From Siphonodentalium dalli (lineage: Eukaryota; Mollusca; Scaphopoda; Gadilida; Siphonodentaliidae), in the NCBI GenBank assembly GCA_032622095.1, contig CP136067.1, positions 177,790,556 to 177,854,555 of the forward strand: a stretch of 64,000 nt of DNA, written 5' to 3'. Below the pieces are notes generated by a model, which made no database searches, was not told the origin of the DNA, and saw nothing but the letters and a program-made list of their open reading frames with translations. Numbering within the stretch: the stretch's first letter is position 1; every line of letters begins with the position of its first letter. Shown one piece after another: positions 44,442 to 55,161 of this stretch. The translations under genes and the position numbers were made by a program.

Positions 44442-45412
44442 TCTCATATATATTTTGAAGACCTCTGTATGTTTGTCTGTCTGTATGTTTGTTTGTCATT
44501 AATACAAATCTACGATTCTCCACCGATCGGGACGAAACTTGGTACGTGTGTGTAGTTTGGCCAGGCGGTGGACGCTGTCGTATTGGCGAGCCCGTGCGGC
44601 GCCCGCTTCGCGCATGCGCAGACGAGATCTCGGAAACGGGTGGAGCTATCGACTTGAAATTTGGTATGTGAATGTATCTTGCCCCGGATACGAATTCTAT
44701 CGGGTCGCCGAGCCCGTGCGACGCCAGCTTCGCGCATGCGCAGACCGGATCTCGGAAACGGGTAGAGCTATCGACTTGAAATTTGGTTTTTGAATAGCCC
44801 GGACAACGTCGGGCTGGGTAGAGCTATCGACTTGAAGTTTGGTCGACGAGCCCGTGCGACGCCAGCTTCGCGCATGCGCAGACGAGATCTCGGAAACGGG
44901 TGGAGCTATCGACTTGAAGACGAGATCTCGGAAACGGGTGGAGCTATCGACTTGAAATTTGGTATGTGAATGTATCTTGCCCCGGGTACGAATTTTATCG
45001 GGTCGCCGAGCCCGTGCGACGCCAGCTTCGCGCATGCGCAGACCAGATCTCGGAAACGGGTGGAGCTATCGACTTGAAATTTGGTTACTTGAAATTTGCT
45101 ATGTGAATGTATCTTGCCCCGGATACGAATTTTATCGGGTCTCCGAGCCCGTGCGACGCCAGCTTCGCGCATGCGCAGACGAGATCTCGGAAACGGGTGG
45201 AGCTATAGACTTGAAATTTGGTATGTGAATGTATCTTGCCCCGGATACGAATTTTATCGGGTCGCCGAGCCCGTGCGACGCCAGCTTCGCGCATGCGCAG
45301 ACAAGATCTCGGTAACGGGTAGAGCTATCGACTTGAAATTTGGTTTTTGAATAGCCCGGACAACGTCGGGCTGGTTTTGAATAGCCCGGACAACGTCGGG
45401 CTCATCGGCTAG
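44442..45412 (+). mobile_element. Helitron unit B (family H1)
   Basis: Starts TCTCATATAT directly after CTAG of unit A and ends GCCCGGACAACGTCGGGC-TCATCGG-CTAG. It contains six CGCGCATGCGCA sites in minisatellite units, with internal partial duplications. Nearly identical to unit C over its first 640 bp, implying recent duplication. Apparent proteins of 60-112 residues here repeat the same satellite in several frames and are not genes. Confidence 0.88.
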
Positions 45413-46245
45413 TCTCATATATATTTTGAAGACCTCTGTATGTTTGTCTGTCTGTATGTTTGTTTGTCATTAATACAAATCTACGATTCTCCACCGATCG
45501 GGACGAAACTTGGTACGTGTGTGTAGTTTGGCCAGGCGGTGGACGTTGTCGTATTGGCGAGCCCGTGCGGCGCCCGCTTCGCGCATGCGCAGACGAGATC
45601 TCGGAAACGGGTGGAGCTATCGACTTGAAATTTGGTATGTGAATGTATCTTGCCCCGGATACGAATTCTATCGGGTCGCCGAGCCCGTGCGACGCCAGCT
45701 TCGCGCATGCGCAGACCGGATCTCGGAAACGGGTAGAGCTATCGACTTGAAATTTGGTTTTTGAATAGCCCGGACAACGTCGGGCTGGGTAGAGCTATCG
45801 ACTTGAAGTTTGGTCGACGAGCCCGTGCGACGCCAGCTTCGCGCATGCGCAGACGAGATCTCGGAAACGGGTGGAGCTATCGACTTGAAGACGAGATCTC
45901 GGAAACGGGTGGAGCTATCGACTTGAAATTTGGTATGTGAATGTATCTTGCCCCGGGTACGAATTTTATCGGGTCGCCGAGCCCGTGCGACGCCAGATTC
46001 GCGCATGCGCAGACCAGATCTCGGAAACGGGTGGAGCTATCGACTTGAAATTTGGTTACTTGAAATTTGCTATGTGAATGTATCTTGCCCCGGATACGAA
46101 TTTTATCGGGTCGCCGAGCCCGTGTGACACCAGCTTCGCGCATGCGCAGACCAGATCTCGGAAACTGGTAGAGCTATCGACTTGAAATTTGGTTTCTGAA
46201 TAGCCCGGACAACGTCGCCCGGACAACGTCGGGCTCATCGGCTAG
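45413..46245 (+). mobile_element. Helitron unit C (family H1)
   Basis: Begins TCTCATATAT right after unit B's CTAG and ends GCCCGGACAACGTCGGGC-TCATCGG-CTAG after a partial duplication of the hairpin. It differs from unit B by a few substitutions and by a net loss of about 138 bp. Confidence 0.88.
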
Positions 46246-46629
46246 TCTCATATATATTTTGAAGACCTCTGTCTGTTTGTTTGTCTGTATGTCTGTCTGT
46301 CATTTATACAAATCTACGATTCTCCACCGATCGGGACGAAACTTGGTACGTGTGTGTAGTTTGACCAGGTGGTCGTCGTTGTCGTATTGGCGACCCCGTG
46401 CGACGCCCGTGCAGCGCATGCGCAGACCAGATCTAGGAAACGGGTGGAGCTATCGACTTGAAATTTGGTATGTCAATGTATCTTGCCCCGTATACGAATT
46501 TTATCGGGTCGTCGAGCCCGTGCGACGCCAGCTTCGCGCATGCGCAGACCAGATCTCGGAAACAGGTAGAGCTATCGACTTGAAATTTGGTTTTTGATTA
46601 GCCCGGACAACGTCGGGCTCATCGGCTAG
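46246..46629 (+). mobile_element. Helitron unit D (family H1, short form)
   Basis: TCTCATATAT start and GCCCGGACAACGTCGGGC-TCATCGG-CTAG end. Only two minisatellite units, and more diverged from units A-C than B and C are from each other. Confidence 0.88.
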
Positions 46630-47144
46630 TCTATTATATATTTTGGGAAATATGTGTGTGTGGGGGGGGGTGTCTGTCTGTGTGTTCGCGATGGATTCGA
46701 AAACGGCCGAGACGATGAAACTTGGTATGTGGAGTACTTTCGGCCGGGGAGTTGCATGGGCCTGTTAATTTGCCCGTGCGACATGACATTGACCTTGAAA
46801 TCGGGTCATTTCAAGGTCGAACGCCCGAGTATCACGGGATTTCGATGAAAATTAGTGTCTATTGATACTTTCGTATGGGGAGTGTCGTAAGCCTATTCGT
46901 TTGCCCGTGCGACGTGACCTTGACCTTGAAATTGGGTCAATTCAAGGTCAAATCGCCAATTTTGATGGCATTTCGACCAAATTTGATACGTAGGGTTACT
47001 TTTGTCCATTGAGTGTTTTGGACTGGACAAATCGTGACCACGACCTGACCTTGACCTTCAAACTGGACAATTCAAGGTCAAATCGCGCAATTCGCCAAAA
47101 AGCAGAGGGGAAACAGCCCGGACGAAGTCGGGTCCACCTGCTAG
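46630..47144 (+). mobile_element. Helitron unit E (family H2)
   Basis: Starts TCTATTATATATTTTGGGAA and ends with hairpin CCCGGACGAAGTCGGG then TCCACCTG-CTAG. Contains GATGAAACTTGGTATGTGG and several TGACCTTGACCTTGAAAT words. Non-coding. The D/E junction is an exact CTAG|TC between two families. Confidence 0.86.
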
Positions 47145-47785
47145 TCTATTATATATTTTGGGAAATATGTGTGTCTGTCTGTGTGTCTGCATGTGTGTTC
47201 GCGATGGACTCGAAAACGGCCGAGCCGATTTCGATGAAACTTGGTATGTGGGGCTACTTTCGGCCGGGGAGTGGCATGGGCCTGTTAATTTGCCCGTGCG
47301 ACGTGACCTTGAAATCGGGTCATTTCAAGGTCGAACGCCCGTGTATCACGGGATTTCGATGAAAATTAGTGTATATGGATACTTTCGTATGGGGAGTGTC
47401 GTAAGCCTATCGTTTGCCCGTGCGACGTGACCTTGACCTTGAAATCGGGTCAATTCATGGTCAAATTTTGACCTTTTTGATGGCATTTCGACCAAATTTG
47501 ATACGTAGGGTTACTTTTGTCCATTGAGTGTTTTGGACGGGTCAAATCGTGACCCCGACCTGACCTTGACCTTCAAAATGATCAATTTGAGGTCAAATAG
47601 GGTAAAACCGGTTGGATTTCGACGGGTACTTTTGTCGGGTACTTTTGTCCGGGCAGTGTTTTGGACGGGTCAAATCGTGACCCCACATGACCTTGACCTT
47701 CAAAATGGACAATTCAAGGTCAAATCGCACAATTCGCCGAAAAGCAGAGGGGAAACAGCCCGGACGAAGTCGGGTCCACCTGCTA

Positions 47786-47786
<1 letters not shown>
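47145..47786 (+). mobile_element. Helitron unit F (family H2)
   Basis: Same start and end as unit E. It includes GCCGATTTCGATGAAACTTG and longer runs of GACCTTGACCTTCAAAATGG words. CTAG is followed by T of a (TA)n tract. Confidence 0.86.
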
Positions 47787-47826
<40 letters not shown>

Positions 47827-48230
47827 AGTAGGATATGTCTGTCCGTATGTCTGTATGTCTGTCCGTTTACTCTCCAAGACCCTGGACCGATTTCAACCAT
47901 AGTTGGTGTGGTGACTCGAGTTACTATGGCGGGGGTCATATCGGCGTAAAATTTTGATTTAAAAAAAATAAAAAATAAAAAATAAACAAACAAACAAACA
48001 AAAATAGGGTTTTTTAATTTGAGCAAGGAGCTCAATTTAAAAAACAAATCAAAACAAAAAATCATTGAAATTTAAATTAAACTGTTTAAACGATCGAAAT
48101 GTGCGCACAGCGCACACAGGGGCCGATTCTGTCTAAAATCGAAATGTGTGCAAAGCGCATACACGGGCCGCTTGCAGGTCCCTCCGACGCCGAATAAAGG
48201 CTCACGGAGGAATTATGTTTCAGCTAATAT
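47787..48230 (+). mobile_element. Helitron-like element (family H3), copy with (TA)n lead
   Basis: A 37-bp (TA)n is followed by AGGATATGTCTGTCCGTATG, CCTGGACCGATTTCAACCAT, GTTGGTGTGGTGACTCG(AGTTACTATGGCGG), GAGCAAGGAGCTCAAT and GGCTCACGGAGG, ending TTTCAGCTAA. The same order is seen at 62.64-63.06 kb, where the 3' hairpin GGCTC..GAGCC and CTAG are intact. Confidence 0.78.
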
Positions 48231-48581
48231 TTCAATTATACGGATCCCTGGGAAATGAGTGACAGACTAATTTGACAACGACGGGTTTTACAACAATGTG
48301 TGTTGTTAACTCGAATTATAAGACGATTTCCCATGTATGGTTCGGCGATAGAGTAGATCGTACATTTTGTTGTAAAATAATAAATAATGAACAATTAACT
48401 GTTATGTGTCGCGTACCCCGTACGCTGTTGATACTCCAGTCAGAGGTGTCAGCCGAGTAAAAATATGTTATTGTCAATTCCAATAAGTATGGTATATGCT
48501 TTTTAAATAACATGTGACAGTGGGTTTGCTACGTATACTCAGTATTGCCAAATGTTTCTGATTTACATCCAATCATGTCCA

Positions 48582-48874
48582 GGGGGCCTCGGTGGCTGAA
48601 TCGGTTAGGGGTACAACTCCAAGCCGTTTCGCCTTCCAGCGCTGGCGATAAGGGTTCAAATCCACATGTTTCCATCGTGGACTTTGTAACTCGAAATCGT
48701 TATCTGGGAAAATTGTCAGTTACTTGCCGATGGCCGGTGGTTTGCCGCACATGGTCGACGAGTTTATCAGCCATTGAAATCACTGTTAGATTAGCCGTGA
48801 GTGTGCGGATTTCCTCCACCATTAAAACTGGCAATGTCGTGATATGGCCTTAGTGGCTAAAGCGACATAAAACC

Positions 48875-48906
<32 letters not shown>
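48582..48906 (+). mobile_element. tRNA-derived SINE with perfect target duplication
   Basis: The 5' head has RNA polymerase III boxes: box A-like TGGCTGAATCGGTTAGGGG and box B-like GGGTTCAAATCC. A body follows (CGGATTTCCTCCACCATTAAA) and the tail GCGACATAAAACCCC runs into (AATC)n. The 13-bp CCAATCATGTCCA flanks both ends (48569-48581 and 48907-48919) without a mismatch. The head resembles a Leu-like tRNA. Non-coding, non-autonomous and probably young. Confidence 0.9.
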
Positions 48907-48944
48907 CCAATCATGTCCAATGTTTGTGAATGCATACTCTCAAC

Positions 48945-49920
48945 AACTCCTGGCCCAGTTGCATGTGCATATAAGCGACTTATAACATAGTTTGGACCTA
49001 AGATGGTCTTAAGTTCAAACTTAATGCATAAGTGCGTTTCACGAACAAGGTATCGACTTAAGAAGTTCTTAACTTTTGTCTTAACTACATGTAAAAGTCT
49101 GGGTGATGTGTCTTAAGCTAATCTTGAAGTTAAGACATTCGTTTTGGCCGGCCTTTGTCGGAAAGATGGGTGTGATCTAATTCATATTGATAAATTCAAC
49201 TTAATAAATCTTGCGAATGTGGAAGGATGTTCCAGAAATGTTAGTATTTAATAACCGTCTGGCACGAAGGCAGGGACGTGGCCAGTGTTTGCGCGATTGG
49301 TGGGGTGCCCACTTCTAACCGTAAACCACCAAGACCGGGCTATACATTTCTAACTGCTGTCGTACGTATATATAATAACTGACACATGGATAATGGAGCC
49401 TGTACTCAGCGTCTGCGGGACTGCGACCCCTGCACAAGGGGACGTGCGGGCCTTTTGTGAGCTTCGTGCAAATTTTCATCTTGGGCAAACCATTTATTCA
49501 GCAGCGGCCCCTTTGTACACAATTTGATCGTTTATACATTTTAATATTTAAAAAAAAAATAACACTGTTTTAATTGTTTTTCTCGAAAAATTTAACAAAA
49601 CATTTTCTAACGCCATTATAACATCCGCTGGGGTACCCCGAGTCAGAACACCAAATTTGGTTGAAATCTGTCCAGCGGTCTGGGAGAAAAAATCGCTGAC
49701 AGACAGACAGACATGCAGACATATCCTACTTTTGTATTTTGTATATATAGATGTCCACACATTTTGACATCCTTCGTTTTAGTTCCAGTATAGATTCAAA
49801 TCACACACTCCAAATGTAGACAGTAATCACGTTGTGACAATTGGTCAGAACATTTCCACATCTACTTTAGGACAATGATTTATACTAAGCTGTTTGATAA
49901 ATTATTATGTCGGCTAACAT
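48945..49920 (+). repeat. Dispersed repeat R1, copy interrupted by a Helitron
   Basis: Starts GGCCCAGTTGCATG and continues ACTTATAACATAGTTTGGAC, TGCGTTTCACGAACAAGG, CGGAAAGATGGGTG, GGGACGTGGCC, GTAAACCACCAAGACCGGGC. After the insertion at about 49440-49746 it continues ATTCAAATCACACACTCCAA, CAGTAATCACGTTGTGACAA and TTATTATGTCGGCTAACATG. The inverted copy at 40.83-41.19 kb lacks the insertion. Confidence 0.7.
49425..49748 (-). mobile_element. Helitron H3-like, minus orientation, nested in R1
   Basis: On the minus strand it reads TAGGATATGTCTGCATGTCT, GCTGGACAGATTTCAACCAA, TTTGGTGTTCTGACTCGGGG and CACGAAGCTCACAAAAGG-like end sequence. It resembles 5905-6245 more than 47.8 kb. The exact termini are uncertain. 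Confidence 0.6.
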
Positions 49921-49939
49921 GTTCTGGCTCGGCTGAAAC

Positions 49940-50045
49940 GGCGTACATATCGCCAGGATAATAATATACATAAACGGCGTACATATCGCCAGTGTAATAA
50001 TACATAAACGGCGTACATATTGCCAGGGTAATAATACATAAAACA
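49940..50045 (+). repeat. Three tandem units of about 39 bp with GGCGTACATATCGCC
   Basis: ACGGCGTACATATCGCCAG(G/T) followed by ATAATA(TA)CATAA is repeated three times. The core is itself palindromic. A single unit of the same kind occurs at 63235-63255 (GGCGTATATATCGCCA), after a shared ATGTCGGCTAA(A/C)AT lead. Confidence 0.85.
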
Positions 50046-50420
50046 CCAGGGGTACATTATCATAATCCACCAAACGTGGATCTCAGATCATACCTATGTT
50101 TATTACATTTGCATCACATGTTTTATTAACTGTGAAATTTAAAACAAATAACACAACACACGGTCCGCGGGCACACCGGGGCCAGTAAGAGCATATACCG
50201 CGATGAACAATCTCTTAGTGTCATATGTTAATATAAACAATCTTTATTAAAAGTTATCGCTCTGGTTTTATCAAACATCTATGCAAAATTGTCTTTCAAC
50301 GTACACGTAGTCCTGAGCGCAGTTACGAAATTCATACACAGTTTATAAATTAACAGGCTTTTAGCAAATCTGTCAACAGCAGTAGAGCATATAGCATTAA
50401 CAGTATTTAGATAAATGGCT
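50046..50420. other. No recognisable gene
   Basis: Nothing supported in this stretch. Confidence 0.35.
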
Positions 50421-50424
50421 TGTA

Positions 50425-50690
50425 CAGTACCATTCAAAAGCAGTGGTATATTGAGCGCGCTATTTTCGCGCCCAATATTGCAAGTGGAAACGCTAATAAC
50501 CGATTGCGATATTATTGTAATATTTTGCGCTTAATATTGCAATATTTCGCGCTTAATATTAAGACATCTTGCGCTCAAAATTGTTACATTTAAAGCAAAT
50601 GATTGCTTCTTCTATATTGTTTATTGCATAATTAGAGACAGTGTTTTAAATTTGTATATAATTATAGTTGTAAATGCTATATGTACGCTA
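50425..50690 (+). mobile_element. Tc1/mariner-like MITE, left half, copy 2
   Basis: CAGTACCATTCAAAAGCAGT preceded by TA, then the same GCGCGCTATTTTCGCGCCCA arms and ATTTAAAGCAAATGATTGCT as the copy at 19288. It breaks off in a TATATATAT tract at about 50690. Confidence 0.8.
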
Positions 50691-50699
50691 TATATATAT

Positions 50700-51230
50700 C
50701 TATATTTGCGAATGTCTGTCTGTCTGTGTTATATATAAATCCACAGGGGACCATCTAGATGGCACCAAAGGGGTCTACTAGGGGTAACTTTTTACGAGAA
50801 AGATAATGGTGAGGGTTAGGATTTTCTAAAGTGACGCCGTTGTTGTCAGGGGCATAAAATGGGGGGAGGGGCAGAAAACAATTTTGTCGCCGATTGCCAC
50901 GAAACTTATATATAATCATCCCCATGATATAAGGAATATGATGATGTGGTTTAAATATGTTAAGAGTGGCGCCGTTCAAGTCTTCTCCATGATACAAGGA
51001 ATCTAATTGTGCGATTTAAGACAAATTGGTGTGGTTTGGATGAAAGATTGTGGGAGGGGCACCCAATTTGATAAGAATGCCAACACACTTATACAATATC
51101 ATCCACATGGTATGAGGAGTCTAATGGTGTGGCTTAAATCTGTCAAAAGTGCCGTCATTCGAGTCAGGGCTGAACTGAAAGGCAGAGGGGCACCAAAATT
51201 GATACGCAATAATGTTAGCGCCAACGAAAC
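50700..51230 (+). repeat. Tandem repeat T1, copy 2
   Basis: After a TGTCTGTCTGTCTGTG lead come about four imperfect units containing GGGAGGGGCA or GGCAGAGGGGCACC, ACTTATATATAATCATCCCC, CATGGTATGAGGAGTCTAAT-like words and GTGTGGCTTAAAT. These are the complement of the units at 20925-21660. Confidence 0.62.
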
Positions 51231-51339
51231 TGAACCCTGTGCCCGGTTTAATGAAAACAACTAATGACATAGTTGTGACAATATGGTCATAAGTTCAAAC
51301 GTCAGTCAGACGTGCGTTTAACGAAAAACGCCCTAACTA

Positions 51340-53695
51340 AGGGTCTATTCTCATTGCACACGCGCGTGCGATTAATCGCAGCGTTATTTAAGGTCGAGCG
51401 GCTCTATATGTGTGTTCGATGGCATTCCTTCCTCCCACTGCTAAGAGTTCCCCCAACAGGGGTGGGGGTCTGACGAACACATTCATACACAGGTCTAGGG
51501 TAGGTTGGAGGATGATAAATTACTTTCGGTTGGGGGTGACCACATACAGGCCTATATATGCTGACACATTAACTTTAATTTTCCTCAGTTAGATTTACTC
51601 AGGTATAAGTTGAGTATAACGAGCCATGCCATCAAAATGACATAAGTTTTGAGGACACAATTATATCTAGCTAATTATAATTAGAAATAGAGGGTTCAAT
51701 TCCATGTAGTTGGGCATAAATATGCATATTTTATTCCAGCTTGAAACGTATATAACACTATATAGTACGATGTTCATGCAACCCTGTGTATGAACGTTTT
51801 TTTTCAGACCCCCCCCCTCCCCCATCATCGAGTGCTCATTTGTATAGCCGCTGGCAACAGCGACAACGCGGTACTATAATTGACGAACCACCATTCAAAT
51901 AGAATAAGTGATGGGACTCAGAATTCGACCTTAAGAGTCACACACGCAGCGTTTCAGGTGGAATTCTGTCGCCAGGACGCTGTTCGCATGCATGAGCGAT
52001 TGATTTCAATTTGATCGCCATTGGCGGCTTATCATCAGTGATCGCACATGCTAAACGGCACATTACTATCAATCTATATATTCACAATCTTGGGTACAGT
52101 GTTGCGCGAGACTGACAGGTAATATAATTCGACTGAATTCTACAAAAATCACCACTGATGCTAGCTATACGTTGGAAACTTCTGTCCAAGCCATTTCCTT
52201 TCCGTACTTCATTTATTATTTTATCGCCCATCAGTTATGAGAATGACTGTACCCGGATAGTATATGTGACCGAGTGAACCATGCCATTCTCTGTAACGGC
52301 TATCTCGATGACGAGGTTGATTGCATAAGATGATTGGTCACGAATAGGACGTGGTTGTTTGAGGAAGGTAATTGATCACGAATCGCTTTTAAGGTGCGTG
52401 TTAACATATTAACGCAGTGCGATTCGTGATCAATTATCTTCCTCAATCAGCCACGTCCTATTCGTGACCAATCATTATTGCAATCAGCCTCGTCATTGAG
52501 ATAGCCGTTACAGAGAATGGCATGGTTCACTCGGTCACATATACTATCCGGGTACAGTCATTCTCATAACTGATGGGGCGATAAAATAATAAATGTACGG
52601 GAAGGAAATGGCTTGGAAAGAAGTTTCCTACGTATAGCTATAGCATCCGTGGTGATTTTTGTAGAATTCAATCGAATTATATTACCTGTCAGTCTCGCGC
52701 AAAACTGTACCCAACATTGTGAATATATATAGAGTGATAGTAATGTGCCGTTTAGCATGTGCGATCACTGATGATAAGCCGCCGAATGATGACAATCTAA
52801 TTGAAATCAATCGCTCATGCGAACAGCGTCCTGGTGACAGAATGAGACCTTAAACGATGCGTTTGTGACTCTTAAGGTCGAATTCTGAGTCCCATCACTT
52901 ATTCTATTTGAATGGTGGTTCGTCAATTATAAATTATAGTACCGCGTTGTCACTGTTGCCAGCGGCTATACAAATAAGCACTCGATGATGGGGGAGGGGG
53001 GGTCTGAAGAAAGAAAAAAACGTTCATACACAGGGTTAACATGAAAATCCCTCCCAACCATGGGTCTACCATCCTCCCTGCATGCAAATCTATTTGTTTT
53101 TCCTCCAACAAACTGGGGTCTCATCCCCTCTTTCCCCACAAATTTTTACTGGATATCATGTTTGAGTACAACTGTTTTAAATGAGCTTTATTCAGAAAGA
53201 CGATTTTTGTCAGACCTAATTCAACCACTTGAATCGTACACTTTTGATAATATTGAGTGATAATAACAATACTATACACAAAACTCCTGTAATCTGTGTT
53301 GTGTTCGTACTATATAGTGTTATGTTCGTTATAAGCTGGAATAAAATATGCATATTTATGCCCAACTACATGGAATTGAACCCTCTATTTTTAATTATAA
53401 TTAGCTAGATATAAATTGTGTCCTCAAAACTTATGTCATTTTGATGGCACGGCTAGTTATACTCAAATTATACCTGAGTAAATCTAACTGAGGAAAATTA
53501 AAGTTAATATGTCAGCATATATATGTGGTCACCCCAAGCTGTGTATGAATGTGTTCCTCCGACCCCCACCCCTATTGGGGGACCACTTAGCAGTGCATGG
53601 GAGGAAGGAATGCAATCGAACACACATATAGAGTCGCTCGACCTTAAAAAACGCTGCGATTAATCGCACGCGCGTGTGCAATGAGAATAGACCCT
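51340..53695. mobile_element. 2.36-kb near-perfect palindrome (long-TIR foldback element)
   Basis: Both ends read inward AGGGTCTATTCTCATTGCAC(ACGCGCGTGCGATTAATCGC). Complementarity continues to a centre near 52405 (GTTAACATATTAAC), giving arms of about 1065 and 1290 bp with almost no spacer. Arms differ by scattered substitutions and small indels. The right arm also has about 260 bp (53037-53300) with no counterpart in the left arm. No coding frame is shared by the arms. It interrupts an R1 repeat: R1 sequence ends CCTAACTA at 51339 and resumes AT AGATGGTCTTAACTTTGG at 53696. A TA-type target duplication is possible but not clear. Confidence 0.9.
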
Positions 53696-53990
53696 ATAGA
53701 TGGTCTTAACTTTGGTCTTCACTTTAAGTCTGGGGGAGGTGTCTTAAGGTCAAGACCTGACTTATTTTCCGCATTTTGTCGGAAAGATGGATAGGACCTA
53801 GTGCATGCATATTAGTATAAATAAATTTAACAGAAAAACATCTTGCGGATGTTTCAGAAAGGTAGTAATTAATAACCAACTGACATGCTGACAGCGACGT
53901 GACAGTGGATGCGAGATCAGCGGGTGTCCACTTCTAACTGTAAATCGCCAAGACCGGACTAAACGTTTCTAACTGCCGTATATTTCCACA
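53696..53990 (+). repeat. R1 repeat, right part of the copy split by the palindrome
   Basis: AACTTTAAGTCTGGGGGAGG, CGGAAAGATGGATAGG, TAACCAACTGACATGCTGAC, TAACTGTAAATCGCCAAGAC. Continues the left part at 51235-51339. Confidence 0.7.
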
Positions 53991-54024
53991 GACTTGCACA
54001 TCATTTGTTTTAAATGGACAAGAC

Positions 54025-54425
54025 TCATTCCAGCTTCCAAATTGTGTCTACGTAATTTGAAAGTATATGTATACTATAGGTTGACACGTACACGAAATAT
54101 TGACATACCAGCTTCATAATAATGCTCTGGAAATACATGATATGGTCACATCCATTTCCCAGCTGTTTAATTTGTTTCGCACAGTAATGAAATAAACGCT
54201 CTTCACTTATACCATATCAGGAATAGAGTCTAAAACGTAACGCTCTTTTCTGTTCCGTGCCGTACACATGGTGTTGTTTGTTTGCATGGGACACAAACCC
54301 GTGTTCAAAGTTTGTATGACTTCAATGCGTCTTTTTGGGACATATCATGCTCGTAGAAAGGTAGTTCAAGTAACTGATCGAACTACATGTATTTCGATAC
54401 CGAGGAAAGTTCAAAAGCGACAAGG
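54025..54425 (+). repeat. Dispersed repeat D1, copy 2
   Basis: Same order of words as 25850-26230, here with an intact CATATCAGGAATAGAGTCTA and GGACACAAACCCGTGTTCAA. Non-coding. Confidence 0.7.
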
Positions 54426-54585
54426 GTGGTCGCTGTTATTTACATGCATGTAATATAGGTATCGCATTTTATTAAATGTGCTGATGATATGCCATATATT
54501 GGCAATGAGTATATAATTTAATACCCTGGTTATCTCATGAGTGGCTACAGGGAAATTCAAAACCTGTAGGTGTTTATTATATGCG

Positions 54586-55161
54586 CAGGGTTCGCGCTGA
54601 CACTTGCCAAATTTGTCAATGGCAAAAATAATTCACATTTGGCAAAAAATATTTTCATTTGGCAAAAGTTAGCAAATCACTTTTTAATTCCTCAAGCAAT
54701 TTGAAAAATTCTGGTCAATCAATACCATTAATTTCAGGAAACTCTTACAACATAATTATATTAGTGGTGTTTTTATAAGGCTTAGGAAAAGTTAACACCT
54801 CCATTAAGATGAAGTTAAACTCATAGCATTAATACTATGGTTGGAGGGATTACTAATTATCATGTTATGTGCCCTTCTGTTGGAGAAACCCTTCTAGCAT
54901 TGTATTGTTCGGTAATCGGTTTATTGCTGTATGATAAGCCACAATAGAGATGCGAGTCTAAGTAATTATCAACTAACTGCTTTGCTATCGATATCAAAAG
55001 TTGTTCAAGCCGCGAGTGTCGAAACATAAGACTTATGGTTGCAGAAAATTATACATTTGGGGATAGCATTTGGCAATTATTGCTAAAAATAATTTGGCAA
55101 AAAATATGTTCAATTGGCAAATTATTTGGCAAAAGCAAATTTCGGTCAAGCGCGGACCCTG
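54586..55161. mobile_element. hAT-type MITE with perfect 8-bp target duplication
   Basis: Ends CAGGGTTCGCGCTGAC and complement CAGGGTCCGCGCTTGACC, 576 bp apart, flanked by TATATGCG on both sides (54578-54585, 55162-55169). The 8-bp duplication and CAGGG terminus are typical of hAT. Both sub-terminal regions carry many TTTGGCAAA(A) words (about five at the left, five at the right in inverted sense or alternation), which could be transposase-binding sites. Non-coding. Confidence 0.93.

Noticed and set aside
43919-46597. Many open frames of 60-119 codons on both strands with near-identical sequences
   Set aside because: They are the Helitron minisatellite read in different frames. They repeat with the DNA period and have no domain.
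43906-47786. CRISPR-like repeat array
   Set aside because: Repeats are about 120 bp, spacers are not unique and the context is eukaryotic; Helitron ends explain the structure.
47593-48065. Frames with long (IY)n runs
   Set aside because: Translations of the (TA)n tract.
48595-48660. Functional tRNA gene
   Set aside because: Only the promoter boxes are tRNA-like; the arms do not fold as a cloverleaf and the flanks are those of a SINE.
51340-53695. Palindrome as an assembly fold-back artefact
   Set aside because: Arms differ by many substitutions and a 260-bp indel, and it interrupts a known repeat at a defined point. Read-level confirmation would still be useful.
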